64,000 bases of DNA, from assembly GCA_034928145.1 (NCBI GenBank), contig JAYFPE010000040.1:1-64000 (forward strand), given 5' to 3'. Positions 59,589 through 64,000 of the stretch are shown piece by piece. The number at the start of each line of letters is the position of its first letter. The stretch's first letter is position 1. A program made the translations under genes and the position numbers. Under the pieces are notes generated by a model. The model made no database searches, was not told the origin of the DNA, and worked only from the letters and a program-made list of their open reading frames with translations. The DNA is from Pelethousia sp034928145. GTDB lineage: Bacteria; Bacillota; Clostridia; Christensenellales; CAG-138.

Positions 59589-60947
59589 ATGGCAAGGCTA
59601 TTTGGTACGGACGGTGTGCGCGGGATTGCAAACCGGGACCTAAGCTGCGAGTTGGCTATGCAGATCGGCATGGCCGGAGCGCAGGTGCTTACCAGCGAGG
59701 TGCACCATCCTCGCATTCTGGTTGGCCGGGATACCCGCCGCTCCGGGGATATGCTCACTGCCGCCATCACGGCGGGCATCTGCGCCGTGGGCGGCGATGT
59801 GCTCGACGTAGGTGTGATCCCCACGCCTGCCCTGGCTTACCTTGTGCGCCTGTATGAGGCGGATGCGGCGGTGATGGTCAGCGCCAGCCACAACACCATG
59901 GAATACAACGGCCTCAAATGGTTCAATGGCGACGGATTCAAGCTCTCGGACGCCTTGGAGGATGAGATCGAGCGCATGATCCGCGAGGGTGTGTCCTTTG
60001 ACCGGCCGATAGGGGAGGATGTAGGCCATGCCATAACGGCTCGGCGCGCCAGGGAGGAATATAAGGAATTTTTAAAATCTACAGCGACCGCATCGTTCGA
60101 GGGTATCACAGTGGTGCTGGACTGCGCCAATGGCGCGTCCGCAGGCATCGCTGCGGAGGTGTTCTCGGAATTGGGCGCGCGGGTGATTCCCCGGGCGGAT
60201 GAGCCTAACGGCAGCAACATCAACGACGGCTGCGGTTCCACCCACCCCGAGCTTTTACAGGAGATGGTAGCCGAAAGCGGGGCGGATGTAGGCTTTGCCT
60301 TTGATGGAGACGCGGATCGCGTCATCGCCACGGATGAGCGGGGCAATATCGTGGATGGCGACCGCATACTGGGCATCTGCGCCAAGGTGATGCACGAAGA
60401 TGGCCGCCTCAAGGGCGATACGCTGGTGGTCACGGTGATGAGCAACATCGGCCTCAAGAAATATATGCAAAGCATCGGCGTCGGCGTGGCGGAAACCGCG
60501 GTAGGCGACCGCTACGTGCTCGAGCGCATGCTGGAAAAAGGCTATAGCCTGGGCGGCGAGCAATCCGGCCACGTGATTTTCCTCGACCAGAATACCACCG
60601 GCGACGGCATGCTCACAGCCATCCAGATAATGAACATTCTCAAAAGCTCGGGCAAGCGCATGTCCGCCTTAGCGGGAGAAGTACCCATCTACCCGCAATT
60701 ATTGGTAAATGTGATCCTGGAGAACGAGCAAAAGGTTACAGCCATGGCGGATGAAGATTTGCTGGCCAAGATTCATGAGATCGAAGCTAGGCTGGGCGAC
60801 GGCGGTCGCATCCTGGTGCGGGCCAGCGGCACGGAGCCGTTGATCCGCATCATGCTCGAAGGCCGGGATGAGGGCTATTTGGAAGAGCTGGCAGTTCAAA
60901 CGGCACGCATCCTTAAGAATAAATTCGGCGGCAAAATAAAATCATAA
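59589..60947 (+). CDS. glmM: Phosphoglucosamine mutase
   Basis: 452 residues. LFGTDGVRGIAN start; the phosphoserine loop MVSASHNTMEYNG near residue 98; metal loop FDGDADRVIA; phosphate-binding RASGTEPLIRIM. Converts glucosamine-6-P to glucosamine-1-P for peptidoglycan. GGAGGAACGAA precedes the ATG. Confidence 0.97.
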   Translation: MARLFGTDGVRGIANRDLSCELAMQIGMAGAQVLTSEVHHPRILVGRDTRRSGDMLTAAITAGICAVGGDVLDVGVIPTPALAYLVRLYEADAAVMVSASHNTMEYNGLKWFNGDGFKLSDALEDEIERMIREGVSFDRPIGEDVGHAITARRAREEYKEFLKSTATASFEGITVVLDCANGASAGIAAEVFSELGARVIPRADEPNGSNINDGCGSTHPELLQEMVAESGADVGFAFDGDADRVIATDERGNIVDGDRILGICAKVMHEDGRLKGDTLVVTVMSNIGLKKYMQSIGVGVAETAVGDRYVLERMLEKGYSLGGEQSGHVIFLDQNTTGDGMLTAIQIMNILKSSGKRMSALAGEVPIYPQLLVNVILENEQKVTAMADEDLLAKIHEIEARLGDGGRILVRASGTEPLIRIMLEGRDEGYLEELAVQTARILKNKFGGKIKS

Positions 60948-60973
60948 AGCGACCGCTTTAGCGGGCACATAAA

Positions 60974-61003
60974 AAGGTGGGGCAAATGCCCCGCCTTTTG
61001 CGC
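60974..61003. terminator. Bidirectional terminator between glmM and glycyl-tRNA synthetase
   Basis: AAAAAGGTGGGGC / GCCCCGCCTTTT stem around AAAT, with A-rich and T-rich flanks usable from both sides. Confidence 0.88.
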
Positions 61004-61019
61004 ACCTATTTTTGATGGG

Positions 61020-62408
61020 TTAGAAATCCGTCTTTTCCTGAATGTATTGCTCGAGCGAAGCGATAGGCAGGCGAATCTGCGCCATGGTATCGCGATCGCG
61101 TACGGTAACGGTGTCATCTTCGAGCGTATCAAAGTCGATGGTGATGCACAGGGGCGTGCCGATCTCGTCCTCGCGGCGGTAGCGCTTGCCGATCTGGCCC
61201 GCGTCGTCGTAATCCACCATGAAGCGGCGCGCAAGCTTTGCGTGGACTTCCAGCGCCTTTTCTCCAAGCTTGTTCTTTTGCAGGGGCAGCACGGCGGCCT
61301 TGAAGGGCGCGAGGGCCGGATGCAGGTGCATCACGTTGCGGATATCGCCGTTCTCCAGGGTTTCTTCGTCGTAAGCGTCACACAGGAAGGCCAGGGCCAC
61401 GCGATCCGCGCCCAGCGAGGGCTCTACGCAGAAGGGGATATAGCGTTCGTTGGTGAAGGGATCCTGATACTCCAGGGAGGTGCCGCTGTGCTCCGAATGG
61501 GCCTTGAGGTCGAAATTCGTGCGGCTGGCAATGCCCCAAAGCTCGCCCCAGCCGAAGGGGAAGAGGAACTCGATATCCGTCGTGCCGTTGCTGTAGTGGG
61601 AAAGCTCCGCCTTTTCATGCTCGCGCATACGGATATGATCCTCGGCCATATTTAGGTCAAGCAGCCACTTTTTGCAGAAAGCCTTCCAGTATTCGTACCA
61701 TTCAAGCTCCGAGCCGGGCTGGCAGAAAAACTCCAGCTCCATCTGCTCGAACTCGCGGGTACGGAAGGTAAAGTTGCCGGGGGTGATCTCGTTGCGGAAG
61801 GAGTGACCAACCTGGGCAATGCCGAAGGGCAGCTTTTTGCGGGTGGTGCGCTGCACATTGCGGAAATTGACGAAGATGCCCTGGGCGGTTTCGGGCCTGA
61901 GGTAAATTTGGCTGGCCGTATCTTCATTTACGCCCTGGAAGGTTTTAAACATCATATTGAATTTGCGGATGCCGGTGAATTCCGTTTTTCCGCACTCGGG
62001 GCAGGCGATGCCCTGCTCCTTGATATAATCGGCCATTTGCTCGTGGCTCCAGCCGTCGGGATGGACATCGAGCTTGTGGGTCAGAGCATGTTCTTCGATT
62101 ATCTTATCAGCACGGAAACGGGCCTTGCAGCTTTTGCAATCCATTAGCGGGTCGTTGAAGTTGACCACATGGCCGGAAGCCACCCAGACCTCGGGGTTCA
62201 TGAGAATCGCGGAATCCATGCCAACATTGTAAGGGCTTTCCTGAACGAATTTACGCCACCAGGCCTTTTTTACATTGTTTTTGAACTCTACGCCCAGCGG
62301 GCCATAATCCCAGGTGTTGGCCAAGCCGCCGTATATTTCGGAACCGGCGAAGATAAACCCCCGGTTTTTGCAAAGGGCCACGACCTTATCCATGCTGAAG
62401 TTTGTCAT
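61020..62408 (-). CDS. glyQS: Glycyl-tRNA synthetase (dimeric, single-chain type)
   Basis: 462 residues, class II. DKVVALCKNRGFIFAGSEIYGGLANTWDYGP start; zinc-binding CKSC and CPEC; motif 2 FRNEITPGNFTFRTREFEQMELEFF; motif 3 ADRVALAFLCDAYDEE. C-terminal anticodon-binding domain. I saw no T-box in the 200 bases upstream. GGAAGGAGACGAGC precedes the ATG. Confidence 0.96.
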   Translation of the reverse strand: MTNFSMDKVVALCKNRGFIFAGSEIYGGLANTWDYGPLGVEFKNNVKKAWWRKFVQESPYNVGMDSAILMNPEVWVASGHVVNFNDPLMDCKSCKARFRADKIIEEHALTHKLDVHPDGWSHEQMADYIKEQGIACPECGKTEFTGIRKFNMMFKTFQGVNEDTASQIYLRPETAQGIFVNFRNVQRTTRKKLPFGIAQVGHSFRNEITPGNFTFRTREFEQMELEFFCQPGSELEWYEYWKAFCKKWLLDLNMAEDHIRMREHEKAELSHYSNGTTDIEFLFPFGWGELWGIASRTNFDLKAHSEHSGTSLEYQDPFTNERYIPFCVEPSLGADRVALAFLCDAYDEETLENGDIRNVMHLHPALAPFKAAVLPLQKNKLGEKALEVHAKLARRFMVDYDDAGQIGKRYRREDEIGTPLCITIDFDTLEDDTVTVRDRDTMAQIRLPIASLEQYIQEKTDF

Positions 62409-62613
62409 ATGCTCGTCTCCTTCCGGAAAATAATTACCCTCTCGAAACAGTTATCCTATCATACCATAGTCGTGCGGCCACTTCAATAGCGCACGGCCCA
62501 TAATCTGGCGCGCCGACAGTAATTTTCCAGGCCGGGCGGCACACAAATTGTCGGATTCGCGTACTATATCGTAGCAAGAGCGCTGCGCGCTTATTAAACA
62601 AGGAGGCAACTAT
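62409..62613. other. Divergent intergenic region
   Basis: Carries the glyQS leader on the left and the leader of the Cys/Trp-rich gene on the right, with AAGGAGGCAAC before 62614. A TACTAT-type box lies near 62560, but no convincing -35 was found. Confidence 0.4.
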
Positions 62614-62853
62614 ATGTGCAATTGCGGTAATGGCGGTATTTTGGGTGGGAACAACTGTTGGTGGATCATCCTTCTGCTTCTCGCTTGCGGCTGTGGCGGC
62701 GATAATGGTGGCTGCAACAATAACGGCGGCATTGGCGGCATCGGCGATAACAGCTGCTGGTGGATTATCATCCTTCTTCTCCTCTTTAGCTGCTGTGGGA
62801 ACAATAACGACAACTGCGGATGCAACAACAACAACAATTGCGGCTGCTGCTAA
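62614..62853 (+). CDS. Cys/Gly/Asn-rich miniprotein with two CWWI-leucine repeats
   Basis: 79 residues with 14 cysteines. Two hydrophobic repeats, NNCWWIILLLLACGCG (13-28) and NSCWWIIILLLLFSCCG (46-62), are each flanked by Gly/Asn/Cys-rich polar segments, ending NNNNNCGCC. AAGGAGG precedes the ATG at good spacing. The pattern recalls small YjcZ/sporulation-type or coat-associated hydrophobic miniproteins, but I cannot place it in a family. The clear repeat suggests internal duplication. Confidence 0.8.
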   Translation: MCNCGNGGILGGNNCWWIILLLLACGCGGDNGGCNNNGGIGGIGDNSCWWIIILLLLFSCCGNNNDNCGCNNNNNCGCC

Positions 62854-62900
62854 GGGAAGAGGACGAACCCGAACCAAATCAAAGAAATGGCTGTGGCGGG

Positions 62901-63155
62901 CTAATCGCCCGCCTCGGTCGTTTGTATGAGGGATAGCTTTTCTGCGCGGGAAAGCCGTTTGAAGGCGCATTCGCGGCGCATGGCTTCGGATTTGGTTTCA
63001 AAGGCTTCCCAATAGGCCAGGGAGACCGGTAGCCGGCCCCTGGTATATTTTGCTCCTTGACCGGCATTGTGGGCGGTAAGCCGTTTATCAAGGTTGTCCG
63101 TATAGCCCGCGTAAAAGGTGCCGTCCGCACAATGCAGAAGATAGGCGTAATACAT
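62901..63155 (-). CDS. GIY-YIG nuclease-domain protein
   Basis: 84 residues. YYAYLLHCADGTFYAGYTDNLDKRLTAHN contains the GIY-YIG-type YAYLL...YAGYT pair and the catalytic Arg (KRL); KYTRGRLPVSLAYWEAF and the family Glu follow. Stand-alone members (YhbQ/UPF0213 type) may act on DNA. ATG 63155 shares an A with the stop of the LUD gene, so it is translationally coupled. Confidence 0.9.
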   Translation of the reverse strand: MYYAYLLHCADGTFYAGYTDNLDKRLTAHNAGQGAKYTRGRLPVSLAYWEAFETKSEAMRRECAFKRLSRAEKLSLIQTTEAGD

Positions 63156-63763
63156 CAATAGCCCAGTTCTTCATCCACCAAGATCAAATGGAAGGCGTTG
63201 ACCCAATACGGCCTGTATTCGATGATGGAGGTCACGCAGCAGATACGGTCCGGCGAGGCGCAGTCGTGGCATTTGCCATCCGCCACGCAGGGCGTTTTTA
63301 GATTCAGACGCTTGGCATTGCGGGGCGCCGCCACATTTTGAGCCCGCAGGCGGCCTTCTTCCTCGTTTGCGGCCAGCTTGTTTTTGCCGATGACCAAAAT
63401 AACCTCCCGTGGGCCGGTAATCATGCCGGCCACCCGGTTGCCACGGCCATCGATGTTGATCAGCCTGCCGTCGCGGGTAATGGCGTTGGTGGAGGCGATG
63501 TACCAATCCGCCGCATTCTCTTTTTGATAGATCTCCGCCTCTTTGGAATGGGCGTGGTCATATACGGGATGACCGGTCTGCGTAAGCGCCTCGTAAACGC
63601 CCAGGGCGCCCAGCGTCATGGAGCCGCCCAGGCCCACGCTGGCGCCAGGCGTGACGAGGGAGAGGATAAGCGCCTTGACCTCTTGGGCGGAAGCGGCGGA
63701 ATGCACGATAAAGCCGCGCTTTTCAAAGGTATGGACAAGCCTATCGTAATCCTGGCAGAACAT
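63155..63763 (-). CDS. LUD-domain protein (LutC/YkgG-like)
   Basis: 202 residues. VGLGGSMTLGALGVYEAL, STNAITRDGRLINIDGRGNRVAGMI, and a Cys-rich CVADGKCHDCASPDRICC segment are typical of the DUF162/LUD family. LutC-type relatives help oxidise lactate, but many Clostridial stand-alone copies have no known role; lutA and lutB are not here. ATG 63763 follows GGGGAGGT; the upstream TTG 63781 would sit in that ribosome-binding site. Confidence 0.88.
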   Translation of the reverse strand: MFCQDYDRLVHTFEKRGFIVHSAASAQEVKALILSLVTPGASVGLGGSMTLGALGVYEALTQTGHPVYDHAHSKEAEIYQKENAADWYIASTNAITRDGRLINIDGRGNRVAGMITGPREVILVIGKNKLAANEEEGRLRAQNVAAPRNAKRLNLKTPCVADGKCHDCASPDRICCVTSIIEYRPYWVNAFHLILVDEELGY

Positions 63764-63823
63764 TTTCAGATACCTCCCCAAAGAGAAATGATTTGGCTAT
63801 ATTTTATCACGCAAAGCCCGCTC

Positions 63824-63852
63824 TTGCAATTTGGGCTGCTTTCCAGTATCAT
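63824..63852 (+). promoter_or_regulatory. Promoter of lepA
   Basis: TTGCAA (63824-63829), 17-bp spacer, TATCAT (63847-63852), 46 bp before the ATG. Identical hexamers and spacing to the tRNA-Asn promoter at 296. Confidence 0.55.
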
Positions 63853-63898
63853 TCAATTTGGAAAATTCTTTTTGTGCATTTTTAGAATGGAGGATAGG

Positions 63899-64000
63899 AT
63901 GGCTTACCAAAGGGAACTGATCCGCAATTTTTGCATCATCGCCCACATCGACCACGGTAAATCCACCCTGGCGGACAGGATGATGGAGCTGACAGAAACC
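63899..64000 (+). CDS. lepA: Elongation factor 4 (LepA), N-terminal fragment cut by window edge
   Basis: The first 34 codons are present. IRNFCIIAHIDHGKSTLADR is the G1 P-loop of LepA; EF-G and TypA differ in this stretch. Translational GTPase that acts on stalled or mis-translocated ribosomes. AATGGAGGATAGG precedes the ATG. Confidence 0.92.
   Translation, partial: MAYQRELIRNFCIIAHIDHGKSTLADRMMELTET

Overview
The window looks like a chromosomal segment from a spore-forming, GC-rich member of the Clostridia. The evidence is the classic Firmicutes housekeeping order (rsmD-coaD; ylbJ/tmcAL; pta-ackA; yceD-rpmF; plsX-acpP-rnc-smc-ftsY-ylxM-ffh-rpsP-khpA-rimM-trmD-rplS-rbgA-rnhB-yraN; comM-dprA-topA-trmFO-hslVU; rplM-rpsI-glmM), Gram-positive regulatory RNAs (a T-box and a SAM-I riboswitch), and sporulation genes (an exosporium-type collagen-like protein, two CotF-like coat proteins, YlbJ, and a SleB-type hydrolase lipoprotein). 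I cannot name the species.

Layout: 1-450 holds the 5' end of an IS1182-type transposase (minus strand, cut by the window edge) and tRNA-Asn. 0.5-2.5 kb is a collagen-like protein with a BclB-type C-terminus. 2.5-5.4 kb (minus) is a tyrosine phenol-lyase-like enzyme behind a T-box leader, then a DUF1294 membrane protein and a TtcA-type tRNA thiolase. 5.5-6.9 kb is metK under a SAM riboswitch. 7-10 kb is an accessory stretch: a small P-loop protein, a candidate 49-residue protein in its own transcription unit, a CD3324-type regulator, a structured repeat flanked by duplicated palindromes, and an RsgA-like GTPase fused to an RNHCP zinc domain. 10-13 kb has ctpA, D-serine ammonia-lyase and two CotF-like genes. 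13.7-18.2 kb is a tight operon recX / S58 peptidase / acpS / nnrD / amidohydrolase / MTHFS. 18.3-25.9 kb covers rsmD-coaD, a DivIVA-like coiled-coil protein, a radical SAM protein, ylbJ, tmcAL, pta and ackA.

26-40.8 kb is the long housekeeping cluster for lipid precursor, RNA processing, chromosome condensation, the SRP pathway and ribosome assembly. It is interrupted by a flavodoxin/VanZ pair and by a second, oppositely oriented copy of the structured repeat that abuts rimM. 40.9-45.1 kb holds a very large two-module GT-C glycosyltransferase and a GtrA-type flippase. 45.2-54.4 kb runs comM, dprA, topA, trmFO, hslV, hslU and a cell-wall-hydrolase lipoprotein. 54.4-64 kb has a nucleotidyltransferase with a decayed phosphomannomutase half, trmL, rplM-rpsI, an Imm-5-like protein, a previously missable 40-residue gene, glmM, glycyl-tRNA synthetase, a Cys/Trp-rich miniprotein, a GIY-YIG protein, a LUD-domain protein and the start of lepA.

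The most interesting points are: (1) a T-box whose apparent specifier is TAC and whose TGGT discriminator contact fits tRNA-Tyr, placed directly before a lyase with tyrosine phenol-lyase rather than tryptophanase signature residues; (2) a family of multi-hairpin repeats whose stems are conserved while their sequence changes, one copy of which puts a terminator-like hairpin against rimM; and (3) two short genes with good promoter, ribosome-binding site and terminator support. All database and structure searches remain to be done; everything here was read by eye from the sequence.
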